Origin: Algimonas ampicilliniresistens
GTDB lineage: Bacteria; Pseudomonadota; Alphaproteobacteria; Caulobacterales; Maricaulaceae
Length of the DNA: 64,000 bases
Direction of reading: 5' to 3'
Assembly: GCF_030159955.1 (NCBI RefSeq)
Contig: NZ_BSNK01000002.1
Coordinates: forward strand, 124,001-188,000
In this document: piece by piece, positions 54,366 to 63,211 of the stretch
Position numbering within the stretch: position 1 is the first letter of the stretch
Layout of the letters: each line of letters starts with the position of its first letter
Notes under the pieces: generated by a model
Seen by the model: only the letters and a program-made list of their open reading frames with translations
What the model was told of the DNA's origin: nothing
Database searches by the model: none
Made by a program: the position numbers and the translations under genes

Positions 54366-55664
54366 ATGTCCAAGTTCCGCATGGGCGCAGCCTGCGTCCT
54401 GTTGGCGGTTGCCTCACCGGGATTGGCACTCGCGTCCATCTGTGACGCGACGCCGACCCAGAGGCCGCCAACGAACATACTCGCCAACCAGCCACTCACC
54501 CTGCAACAGGCTTTAACCGAAGTCCGGGCCGCCTCACCCGCCGTGCGCCAGATGGTTATGGAAGCTCGTGCGCTCACGGCCGAGGCCGATCAAGCGGGTC
54601 GAAGGCTCAATCCCTCCATCGGCTTCGAGATCGAAAATTTCGCAGGATCCGGTGCTTTGAGCGGGTTCGATCAAAACGAATCCACTATCAGCCTCGAACA
54701 GACGATCGAGCTCGGCGGGAAACGACGAAAGCGACAACAAGCCGCCCAGGCCAATCGGTCCCTCGGTCTCGCGGAATGCGAGGTCATACTGCGCGATGCA
54801 ATGCTTGCGACAGCGCTGACCTATTACGAGCTCGTCGCAGCCCAAGAGCTTTCCCAACTTGCTGAAGACGCCGCAAACCTTGCGCACTCATTGGCAAATA
54901 CGGTCGAAAAGCGCGTCGATGCCGGCGCCGCAGCTCCACCGGAACTATCCCGGGCCACAGCCGATGCCGCTTCGCTACAGGCAGCCGCCGTCGCTGCTCA
55001 TGCCCGGGTTGAGATACTTAAGTATGACCTCGCATCCCTCTGGGGCAGCGCCAGCCCCGCTTTTGCTGCGCCGACGGCCGGGTTTCCGCCCATGAACGGC
55101 CAGCTCATAAATCAGGCCAATGCTAGCGATCACCCTTTGACGGCGTTTGCCCAGGCCGCCGAGGAAGCGCGTGAGGCGGAACGCGTTTCACGGCTCGCTG
55201 ACGGGCTGCCGGATGTAACCGTCAATGCCGGTTTCAGGCGGTTCGAGGAAAGCAATGACAATGCGTTCGTCCTCGGCTTCAGCGTCCCGCTGCCGATATT
55301 CGATCGGAACCGGGACGCCGCGCGGGCGTCGGAATTCAGACGAGATGCCGCGCGCATCAACGCAGTGGCAATCGACGCCCGACTTCGATTACGTGAATCC
55401 GCAGCCCGTCAACGCGTTGTTGCGGCAATAGACCGCCTCCGTGTGTTCGAAACCGACGCGCTACCCGCCGCGCGCGAGGCCTATGACGCCTCCGTTGCTG
55501 GCTACACGGCCGGACGGTTCGACCTCACGACAACACTTAACGCCCGACAGGGTCTGATCGAGGCGGAAACCGGCAGGATTGAAGCCTTGCGAGATCTCGC
55601 TGCGGCCACGGCCCAACTCCAGAGTCTGATCGGCCTCCCCCCTTTCCAAGGTGCAACCCAATGA
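54366..55664 (+). CDS. TolC-family outer-membrane efflux protein (CzcC-like)
   Basis: A 432-residue outer-membrane factor. Signal peptide (CVLLAVASPGLALA), then two coiled-coil/barrel repeats typical of TolC (SIGFEIENFAGSGALSGFDQNESTISLEQTIELGGKRRKR; DVTVNAGFRRFEESNDNAFVLGFSVPLPIFDRN). It forms the exit duct of the tripartite pump. The stop overlaps the adaptor gene by 4 bases. Confidence 0.92.
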   Translation: MSKFRMGAACVLLAVASPGLALASICDATPTQRPPTNILANQPLTLQQALTEVRAASPAVRQMVMEARALTAEADQAGRRLNPSIGFEIENFAGSGALSGFDQNESTISLEQTIELGGKRRKRQQAAQANRSLGLAECEVILRDAMLATALTYYELVAAQELSQLAEDAANLAHSLANTVEKRVDAGAAAPPELSRATADAASLQAAAVAAHARVEILKYDLASLWGSASPAFAAPTAGFPPMNGQLINQANASDHPLTAFAQAAEEAREAERVSRLADGLPDVTVNAGFRRFEESNDNAFVLGFSVPLPIFDRNRDAARASEFRRDAARINAVAIDARLRLRESAARQRVVAAIDRLRVFETDALPAAREAYDASVAGYTAGRFDLTTTLNARQGLIEAETGRIEALRDLAAATAQLQSLIGLPPFQGATQ

Positions 55665-56902
55665 AGAACGCTCTTTACCTAACCACGACCTTCAGCCTGA
55701 TCCTGTTTCTGTCAGGGTGCGGAGCGCCGGACATGTCGTCGGATGTGCCAGCCTCAGAACGGCAGCAATCAACCCAACATGACGAAGATCATGATGACCA
55801 TGAGGAGCATGATGAAGCGGGTTCCGAACCCGAGACCGTCATTCTCGATCAACAGTCGATCGAGGCGGCCGGGATCGTCGTTGCCACCGCCACGACAGCA
55901 GCCTTGACGCAAGTCCTTTCCCTGCCCGCCGAAATCCGTTTCGATGCGGACCGGATCGCCAACGTCTCTCCAAAGGTCAGCGGCATTATCGAACGCCTCT
56001 ATGCGGGTGAAGGCGACCCGGTCGGCAGGGGCAACAGGCTTGCCCTCATCAAGAGCCGAGAATTGGCCAGCCTGAAGGCACGGTGGCAGACCGAGACGAC
56101 ACGCGAAAACCTGGCCGCGACCTCGCTCGCGCGCGAAGAGAGGCTTTTCGCAGACAAGATTACGTCAGAGGCCGATCTGCAACGTGCTCGTGCCGACCTC
56201 GAAGCCGCAAAAGCCGCCAGCGCGGCGGCAGAAAACGAGCTTCACGCCGCTGGTGTCAGCCACGCGGCTTTGGAAGGCATTGGCCGAGCCGCCGACGGCG
56301 ATAATGCCAACGCCTTTCTGACGGCGCCCATTTCAGGGCGTGTCGTACGGCGATCGGTGGCGCTCGGTGAAACCGTGTCGGCGGGTGACGCGAGCGCCAC
56401 TCCTCTTTTCACCATTGTCGATGAGAGTGTCGTCTGGGCCGATATCGCCGTCTTCAAGGACGACCTTGGCCGCGTCAGAGTCGACGCGCCGGTTACGCTT
56501 CGTGACCAGGGTGGAAGCGTGCTGGCGGTCTCGACCATCAACTTCGTCCTTCCCGTCATCGATGAAACATCGAGAACCGCAACGGCCCGCATCGTCATCG
56601 AGAATGCGGACGGAGAGTTGCGGCCGGGTCAGTTCGTCACCGCCGATATTTCGACGGCTCAGACAGTAGCCGTTGTACGGATTCCGGAGGCGGCCGTGCA
56701 GACCGTGGAGGGAACGGTGTCGGTGTTCGTACCCTATGAGGGCGGTTTCAGGCCGTTGCCCGTCGAGACGGGTCAGCGGGCGAACGGGCAGATTGAAATC
56801 CGCTCCGGGCTGAATTCCGGGGACCGCTACGTCTCCGCCGGCTCCTTCACGCTGAAAGCGCAACTCGAAAAAGACGCCTTCGGTGGCGACCACGACCACT
56901 AA
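55661..56902 (+). CDS. RND efflux periplasmic adaptor (CzcB-like)
   Basis: A 413-residue membrane-fusion protein. Lipoprotein signal (LILFLSGC), a His/Asp/Glu-rich segment (HDEDHDDHEEHDE, about residues 38-50) that may bind metal, then lipoyl and hairpin domains (VSPKVSGIIERLYAGEGDPVGRGNRLALI), beta barrel and a C-terminal DHDH. It connects the inner-membrane pump with the TolC-like duct. Confidence 0.92.
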   Translation: MKNALYLTTTFSLILFLSGCGAPDMSSDVPASERQQSTQHDEDHDDHEEHDEAGSEPETVILDQQSIEAAGIVVATATTAALTQVLSLPAEIRFDADRIANVSPKVSGIIERLYAGEGDPVGRGNRLALIKSRELASLKARWQTETTRENLAATSLAREERLFADKITSEADLQRARADLEAAKAASAAAENELHAAGVSHAALEGIGRAADGDNANAFLTAPISGRVVRRSVALGETVSAGDASATPLFTIVDESVVWADIAVFKDDLGRVRVDAPVTLRDQGGSVLAVSTINFVLPVIDETSRTATARIVIENADGELRPGQFVTADISTAQTVAVVRIPEAAVQTVEGTVSVFVPYEGGFRPLPVETGQRANGQIEIRSGLNSGDRYVSAGSFTLKAQLEKDAFGGDHDH

Positions 56903-56914
56903 GGGTATTTCAAC

Positions 56915-59900
56915 ATGCTACATTTCATGCACCGCATAGCGGGTGGGCGATTGCTTGCAGCGATCGCGGCTCTCGCAATGACCCTGGGCGGTCTGTTCGC
57001 CTTTCGCGCCCTTCCCGTCGATGCCTTCCCCGATGTCACACCGTCTCTCGTCCAGGTGTTTACCGAAACCGACGGCCTCGCACCCGAGGAAGTCGAACGC
57101 TATGTCACCTTCCCGATCGAGACGGCCATGGCCGGCCTTCCCAAGATCGATCATATGCGGTCGGTTTCCAATTTTGGCCTGTCCGTCGTGAACGTCTATT
57201 TCGAGGATGGCACGGACATCTACTTCGCCCGTCAGGTCGTCGGCGAACGACTAGCCCAGGCCCGCGAGAGCATTCCCGACGGGTTCGGCGAACCGCAAAT
57301 GGGGCCGATTTCCACAGGGCTCGGCATCATCCTCTACTTTCGCCTCGAAGATCAGACCGGAACGCGGAGCCTGGTCGAGATGCGCGAGATCCAGGACTGG
57401 ATCGTCAAGTACCAGCTCCAGACCGTGACGGGCGTGACGGAAGTCCTGTCCCTTGGCGGGTATGAGAAGCAATATCAGATCAAGCTCAATCCCGACGCCC
57501 TGCTCTCCTACGACATCCAGATTGGCGACGTGATCGAGGCGCTTGAGCGTGGCAACCGGACGGAAGGCGCGCAATTCCTCGAACTCGGCTCGGAGCAATA
57601 CACGGTCCGCGGCGTCGGCTTGGCTCAATCTCTAGACGATTTGGGTGACATCGTCTTGTCTGCGGCCGACGGACGACCGGTCAGGGTCCGTGATCTCGGA
57701 AGAATGGAGATCGGCGGCGGGGTCCGGCAGGGTTTGGCGACGGCCAATGGTGACGGCGAAGTCGTCGCCGGCCTGGTTCTCAAGCTCTACGGGACCAACA
57801 CATCCGATGTCATTGAGCGCGTCAAAACCCGGTTCGACGAGATCAACACGACCTTGCCCGACGGCGTCACCGCTATTCCCTATTACGATCAGGGGACATT
57901 GGTGAACAAAGCCGCCGCCACGGTCACAACCGCGCTCTGGCAGGGGGCGCTGCTCGTGGCCTTGGTGGTCTTCGTCTTTCTGGGTGGATGGCGTCCAAGC
58001 CTTGTTGTTGTTCTGTCCATTCCCTTTTCCGTCGGCTTTGCCTTCATTGCCATGCAGATGCTCGGCATCAGTGCCAATCTCATGTCGTTGGGCGGCGTTG
58101 CGATCGCCATCGGCATGATGGTGGACGGGGCCATCGTCATCGCGGAGAATGTGGACCGAGGGTTCAAAGAGGACGGGTCCGGCGATGACAGGCGAACGAC
58201 TGTCGCCCGCTCGACAGCCGAAGTCATTGCTCCGCTTATCGCGGCCGTGGCGGTCGTGATCGTCGTTTTTCTTCCGCTGTTCTCGCTCGAAGGTGTGGAA
58301 GGCAAAACCTTCCGTCCGCTGGCTGCGTCGGCGGCTCTCGCCATGATGGGGTCGCTTATCTATGCGTTCTTTATCGCTCCGCCGCTGTCCAACGCGCTGA
58401 TGCGTCGAGGATCGAACAGAGCAAGCGACGTCAAGGAAGGCCGGATCGCGGCCGGTATCGGCAATGTCGCCGGTTTTTTCGTCCGCCGCCGATGGGCCGC
58501 ACTGGTTCTCGCCGGGATTCTCGTGTTGGCAGGAAGCCTTGCGGGCTCCCGCCTGGGTTCTGAGTTCACGCCCGCGCTGGAAGAAGGTGACATTCTTCTG
58601 CGTGTCACCATGGCACCGTCGATATCCCTGACCGAAGCTGCGAAAACGACAACGCAGATCGAAAAGCGGCTTCTCGGCGCCTTTCCCGAAATCAAGTCGA
58701 TCGTCACGCGCGTTGGCCGCGGTGAAGTCGGGGCACACGCCGATCCGACGAACAGTGCTGAAGCGTTTGTCGAGCTTCGTCCGAGAGAGGAATGGCGCGA
58801 CGGCTTCACGCCCGAAGATCTGCGGACGGAGATTTCGGAAAACCTTGAGACCTTCCCTGGCATCGTCGTCAACATCGGCCAACCGATCGCCATGTCGGTC
58901 GATGAACTCCTGACCGGAACTCGCGCCGAGCTGGCCATGAAGATCTTTGGGCCGGATAGCGAAGTGTTGATCGACGCCTCCCAGGATCTGACACGACTGC
59001 TGCAACAGGTCGACGGAGCGTCGGAAGTCCAGGCCGATCAGATCACAGGATCCCCGCAACTGATCGTCACGACCGATCGTGTGGCCTTGGGTCGATACGG
59101 CTTGACCGTTGATGACGCGCTCGGAGCCTTGCGTGCCGCCGTGGGCGGGGCGGAAGCCGGGTCGCTGTTTGAAGGCGTTCGGCAGTTTCCGATCGTCGTG
59201 CGTTTCGAGGAGGGCCGCCGGGCGACCCCCGACGACATCAGCCGGATTATCCTCGAATCGCCATCAGGCGCGCGTGTTCCGCTCCAAGCCGTGGCTTCCG
59301 TCGAACGTTTGGTGGGCCCGCGTCAGATTACGCGCGAAGACGGCCAGCGCTTCATCACCGTCCAGGCCAATGTCAGGGGCCGGGATATTGGCTCCTTTGT
59401 GAAGGATGCCCAAGAGCTGACCGACGCAAATCTAGATTTGCCACCCGGTTACAGGCTGGTCTGGGGCGGGCAGTTCGAATTGCAACAACAGGCAAACGCC
59501 CGGTTTGCGGTCGTCATTCCGATCACGCTCGGTATCGTCCTGTTGATCCTTCTCTTAACATTCGGCCGGTTGAAATCCGCGCTTCTGATTCTGGTCAACA
59601 TTCCCTTGGCCTTGACGGGCGGAGCGCTCGCGCTTTGGCTGGCAGGTTTGCCGGTCTCGGTTCCAGCCACAGTGGGCTTCATCGCACTGTTCGGAATCGC
59701 GCTCGGCAACGGCATGGTGCTCGTCAGTTTCATGGACGACTTTGCGCGGCAAGGTCGCGACAGGGACACGCTGGCGATCGACGCGGCAAAGCTCAGGGCG
59801 CGCCCCGTGCTGATGACGGCATTGACCACCGCTCTTGGGCTGGCGCCGCTCCTCTTTGCGACGGGTGTCGGGGCCGAGGTTCAAAGACCCTTGGCGACCG

Positions 59901-60034
59901 TCGTAACGGGCGGGCTGGTCTCATCAACCATTCTGACCCTTCTTGTCATCCCGGCCCTTCACAAGTGGTTTTCGCCGAGGCCGAACGGACATCGGTCTCT
60001 TGTCGAGACCGAACATTTCGAGAAGACAACATGA
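56915..60034 (+). CDS. Heavy-metal RND efflux pump (CzcA/CusA family)
   Basis: A 1039-residue HME-RND transporter with twelve membrane helices and two large periplasmic loops. TM4 reads GGVAIAIGMMVDGAIVIAEN: the first Asp of the CzcA signature DFGxxxDG is missing, as in other HME subgroups (nickel- and copper-type), so zinc or cobalt specificity should not be assumed. Adjacent adaptor and duct genes complete the pump, which moves metal from the periplasm or cytoplasm out of the cell by proton antiport. Confidence 0.93.
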   Translation: MLHFMHRIAGGRLLAAIAALAMTLGGLFAFRALPVDAFPDVTPSLVQVFTETDGLAPEEVERYVTFPIETAMAGLPKIDHMRSVSNFGLSVVNVYFEDGTDIYFARQVVGERLAQARESIPDGFGEPQMGPISTGLGIILYFRLEDQTGTRSLVEMREIQDWIVKYQLQTVTGVTEVLSLGGYEKQYQIKLNPDALLSYDIQIGDVIEALERGNRTEGAQFLELGSEQYTVRGVGLAQSLDDLGDIVLSAADGRPVRVRDLGRMEIGGGVRQGLATANGDGEVVAGLVLKLYGTNTSDVIERVKTRFDEINTTLPDGVTAIPYYDQGTLVNKAAATVTTALWQGALLVALVVFVFLGGWRPSLVVVLSIPFSVGFAFIAMQMLGISANLMSLGGVAIAIGMMVDGAIVIAENVDRGFKEDGSGDDRRTTVARSTAEVIAPLIAAVAVVIVVFLPLFSLEGVEGKTFRPLAASAALAMMGSLIYAFFIAPPLSNALMRRGSNRASDVKEGRIAAGIGNVAGFFVRRRWAALVLAGILVLAGSLAGSRLGSEFTPALEEGDILLRVTMAPSISLTEAAKTTTQIEKRLLGAFPEIKSIVTRVGRGEVGAHADPTNSAEAFVELRPREEWRDGFTPEDLRTEISENLETFPGIVVNIGQPIAMSVDELLTGTRAELAMKIFGPDSEVLIDASQDLTRLLQQVDGASEVQADQITGSPQLIVTTDRVALGRYGLTVDDALGALRAAVGGAEAGSLFEGVRQFPIVVRFEEGRRATPDDISRIILESPSGARVPLQAVASVERLVGPRQITREDGQRFITVQANVRGRDIGSFVKDAQELTDANLDLPPGYRLVWGGQFELQQQANARFAVVIPITLGIVLLILLLTFGRLKSALLILVNIPLALTGGALALWLAGLPVSVPATVGFIALFGIALGNGMVLVSFMDDFARQGRDRDTLAIDAAKLRARPVLMTALTTALGLAPLLFATGVGAEVQRPLATVVTGGLVSSTILTLLVIPALHKWFSPRPNGHRSLVETEHFEKTT

Positions 60035-60560
60035 TTTATGGCGATCCGTCTGCCGAAGAGGTCTCATGTAGCCCAAATGCAGCGAAGGCGTTTCACGCGA
60101 CAAATGAGCATTATTTTGCATTTAAAACTTCCCTCGTAGGGGGCCGGAACAACTATCCATTTGTTGAATAATTCCAAGTCAGGTCTTGCACCGCAAGTAT
60201 GCACCACCCAAGTCGGCCCAAAGGACTGGCGCTCGACCCTTCGACAGCGTTTCTAGCTTTTGTCGTCTGGCGTCTGTTGGGCACCGAGGTTGTCGCGCGT
60301 TTCAAGAAAACTCGCTTCACTAAAGCCTTGGAGGTCCGCATGAAGGCAATGACGAAAACGTCTGCGACCGCGTGGCTGGCGCTGCGGTGACTTCGGTCCC
60401 ACTCGGGCACAGACGGCAAGGTAAGGATAATCGAAGGGTTGGGATTACGCCGTAGTCGCCAGCAGGGGGAGGGTTAACGCCCTCCCTGCCGCACCAACAC
60501 TGTAATAGGATTTTCCATTCTGCCAGAAGGCATTCTGGCACCAAAGCTTTAGAAGTTTTC
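60035..60560. other. Intergenic region before the helicase gene
   Basis: About 525 bases with no convincing gene on either strand. Two stem-loops lie near its end: GCAGGGGGAGGG with GCCCTCCCTGC (60462-60489) and the perfect TGCCAGAA-GGCA-TTCTGGCA (60521-60540), the latter 20 bases before the helicase ATG. It is the boundary between the metal island and the helicase-methyltransferase module. Confidence 0.5.
60521..60540. promoter_or_regulatory. Perfect hairpin/operator before the helicase gene
   Basis: TGCCAGAA and TTCTGGCA are exact inverted copies around GGCA, 20 bases upstream of the helicase start. It could be an operator, as in restriction-modification control, or a leader hairpin; no T-tract follows. 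Confidence 0.5.
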
Positions 60561-63152
60561 ATGGCCTTCAAAACACGCTCAAAATCTTCAACCGTCGCTC
60601 CCAACCCAGCGGCTCACCTTCGAGGTATCTCAAACCGCAAGATTCCGGATGTCCTGCCCCATCAGAAGGTGATTTTGGAGCACTATGCACAGGAAGCCGT
60701 CGATCTGCCGGATGTAGCAATCCAGCTTCCTACAGGCGGAGGGAAGACACTCGTCGGCTTGCTGATCGCAGATTGGCGGCGTGTGAAGGACAAGGAGCGG
60801 GTGCTGTTCCTCTGCCCGACACGTCAGCTCGCGGCACAGGTTGTTGAACAGGCCAAGGATAAGTACGGCATAAGCGCCATCAATTTCAGCGGCAGGAAAG
60901 CCGAATTCAATGCTGCCGATGAAGCCGCGTACAGACGTGGCAAAGCCGTCGCCGTCGCCCCCTATTCCGCACTCTTCAACTCGAATCCCTTCTTCACTTC
61001 ACCGGATCTTATCGTTGCCGACGACGCCCACGTTGCTGAGAACTACATCGCCTCCCCATGGACCCTTGATCTGCCGTCAGAACATCCCGCTCATGCCGCC
61101 TTGATCGGAGTCCTACGCAGCACGTTGACGAAACGCGACATCGACCGGTTGGAAGGCAACTGGGAAGACCGTTTCGCTGTAAATTGGGTCGACAAGGTTC
61201 CGTCTCCCGTTGTCCGGCGCTTTCACGATCAGATTCATGCTGTACTCCAGGCAAATATCCCTTCTAACGATCAACGACGCTTCGCCTGGCGGGCCATCGA
61301 GGGGCATCTCAGTGGATGCCACATTTACCTCTCGTCGCGCAGCATCACGATCCGGCCGATCATTCCGCCGACCTGGACACATGCACCCTTCAATGACGCG
61401 AAGCAGCGCGTTTTCATGTCCGCGACGCTCGGAGAAGGAGGTGATACCGAACGGCTGACCGGCCGGACCAAAATTGTGCGCCTGCCCTCACCGGACGGTT
61501 TCGAGCGCGATGGTGTCGGGCGCAGGTTCTTTATGTTCCCGACCTTATCTTTGGATGACAACGAGGCGGCAGACGTCCGACTGCGCTCACAAGCCCTGGC
61601 AACACGTTCCGTCGTCCTGACACCGTCGAGCCTTAGCGGACGTAACATCGAAGAGGAGATCAAGGCACGTCTTCACGGCTACGAAATCTTTAGCAGTTCG
61701 GACATCGAGACGCGCAAGTCGGATTTTGCAGCGACTGCCCGTGCTGTCGCGGTATTGCCCGGCCGCTTCGACGGGATCGACTTCCCTGGGGATGATTGTC
61801 GATTGCTCTGCATCGACGGATTTCCGGGGGCGATGAATCCGCAGGAACGATTTATCATGTCCAAAATGAGCGCCCGAGCCCTCTATTCTGCGCGCCTGCA
61901 GATCCGAGTGCTTCAAGCCATTGGGCGTTGCACTCGCGCGCTGAACGACCGGGCTGCTGTGCTTGTAACGGGCAAAGGTCTGGTCGAGAGTTTGACGGAT
62001 CAAAGAAGGTGGAAGTTCCTCAAACCCGAACTACAGGCCGAGCTGGAAATCGGTGTCGAGCAATCGACGGATGCGAGCGCAGACGATTTCGTCGAAAACC
62101 TGGAACTCTTCCTGGCCGATAGTGACGAGTGGCAAGATGTCGAAGATGCGATTCAGGAGATTCGCGGGGAAGCCGATCAGGAAACGCCCCAATACTTTGC
62201 CGATCTGAGTGCATCCGTTTCCGAGGAGGTCAAGTATCTGAAGGCGGTTTGGAACGGTGACGAAAGGAAAGCGGCGGTCGCCGCAGCGAAGGTACATTCG
62301 CTTTTGAAGCATCCAGAATTACGCGGCTATAGGTCCTTATGGCACTATCTGGAGGGATCGGCGGTAGACCGGCTGAAGGCAGAAGACGGTGATCTTGTTG
62401 CAGACGAAGCCAAACCGATGTTCCTGCAAGCCAAGAACGCCGCGCCCAGTGTGAGCTGGCTGACCGATCTAGCCTATCGAAGCAATCTGGCTGGCAAAGC
62501 TGACGAGACGACGAAGGACGATCTCGACCTAGCAAGTCAGGTGGAAAATATTGCTTCCAACTTGGAAGCTCTGGGTTCGACTGGCCAAAAGTTCGAAAAC
62601 GCGGTGGCAGAGATCCGACGCAACCTTCGCTCAGATGATGGCAGCACCTTTGAAAGAGGCGTCGAGGTGCTTGGCGGATTGTTGGGCTGGGAAAGCGGAA
62701 ACAGCGATGCCGATGCCGCGCCTGATCCATGGTGGATAGGTGCAACCCAACTCGTCGTTTTCGAGGCCTATTCCGAGGCTACTTCGGATAGGGTGTTCGG
62801 AACGACTAAAGTCCGCCAGGTTATCACTCACCCGACTTGGCTAGCCGAGAAGCTGCCTCATACGGCTTCATTGCAGAAAACAGCGATTGCTTTGACCGAC
62901 GCCGCTCACTGCGACACCGGAGGACCGGTTCATCTTGGAGACACCCTACTTTGGACGAAACGGGATTTCCTTGCCTGGTCCGACACGGCGATCGAAACGC
63001 TACGTGGTTTACGAGAAGACTTCACGAACAATGGTGACTTTGTCTGGACGACAAATGCGATGCAATCCGTGGAAGACGCTGGGCTCACTCTGCAGGCCGT
63101 TGTGTCGTCCTTGCCGCTCGCAAAGGAGGCCTTCATCGTAACAGGCAGTTAG
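60561..63152 (+). CDS. DEAD/DEAH-type helicase of probable defence module
   Basis: An 863-residue superfamily 2 helicase. Motif I is LPTGGGKTLVGLLIADW, motif Ia FLCPTRQLAAQV, motif II VADDAH (DDAH in place of DEAH), motif III MSATLGEGGDTERLTG, and motif VI QAIGRCTR. The last 330 residues are helical without recognised fold and may bind partners. The next gene is an N6-adenine DNA methyltransferase, so a restriction- or BREX/DISARM-like anti-phage function is likely, although I cannot assign it to a named system. Confidence 0.82.
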   Translation: MAFKTRSKSSTVAPNPAAHLRGISNRKIPDVLPHQKVILEHYAQEAVDLPDVAIQLPTGGGKTLVGLLIADWRRVKDKERVLFLCPTRQLAAQVVEQAKDKYGISAINFSGRKAEFNAADEAAYRRGKAVAVAPYSALFNSNPFFTSPDLIVADDAHVAENYIASPWTLDLPSEHPAHAALIGVLRSTLTKRDIDRLEGNWEDRFAVNWVDKVPSPVVRRFHDQIHAVLQANIPSNDQRRFAWRAIEGHLSGCHIYLSSRSITIRPIIPPTWTHAPFNDAKQRVFMSATLGEGGDTERLTGRTKIVRLPSPDGFERDGVGRRFFMFPTLSLDDNEAADVRLRSQALATRSVVLTPSSLSGRNIEEEIKARLHGYEIFSSSDIETRKSDFAATARAVAVLPGRFDGIDFPGDDCRLLCIDGFPGAMNPQERFIMSKMSARALYSARLQIRVLQAIGRCTRALNDRAAVLVTGKGLVESLTDQRRWKFLKPELQAELEIGVEQSTDASADDFVENLELFLADSDEWQDVEDAIQEIRGEADQETPQYFADLSASVSEEVKYLKAVWNGDERKAAVAAAKVHSLLKHPELRGYRSLWHYLEGSAVDRLKAEDGDLVADEAKPMFLQAKNAAPSVSWLTDLAYRSNLAGKADETTKDDLDLASQVENIASNLEALGSTGQKFENAVAEIRRNLRSDDGSTFERGVEVLGGLLGWESGNSDADAAPDPWWIGATQLVVFEAYSEATSDRVFGTTKVRQVITHPTWLAEKLPHTASLQKTAIALTDAAHCDTGGPVHLGDTLLWTKRDFLAWSDTAIETLRGLREDFTNNGDFVWTTNAMQSVEDAGLTLQAVVSSLPLAKEAFIVTGS

Positions 63153-63211
63153 GTCAAGCCTCCGATATTGCGTACATGAGTGCGTGTAAAACACTTTCCA
63201 GTTAGATGACC

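Noticed and set aside
57632-59059. 475-codon minus-strand open frame
   Set aside because: Antisense to the RND pump; composition is Arg/His/Asp-rich without domains and arises from codon bias of the real gene.
60270-60290. GGGCACC string as a possible second attachment repeat
   Set aside because: Only seven bases agree with the tRNA 3' end; the T-loop part is absent.
60199-60390. 63-codon plus-strand frame before the helicase
   Set aside because: No ribosome-binding site, low plausibility, equal frames on the other strand.
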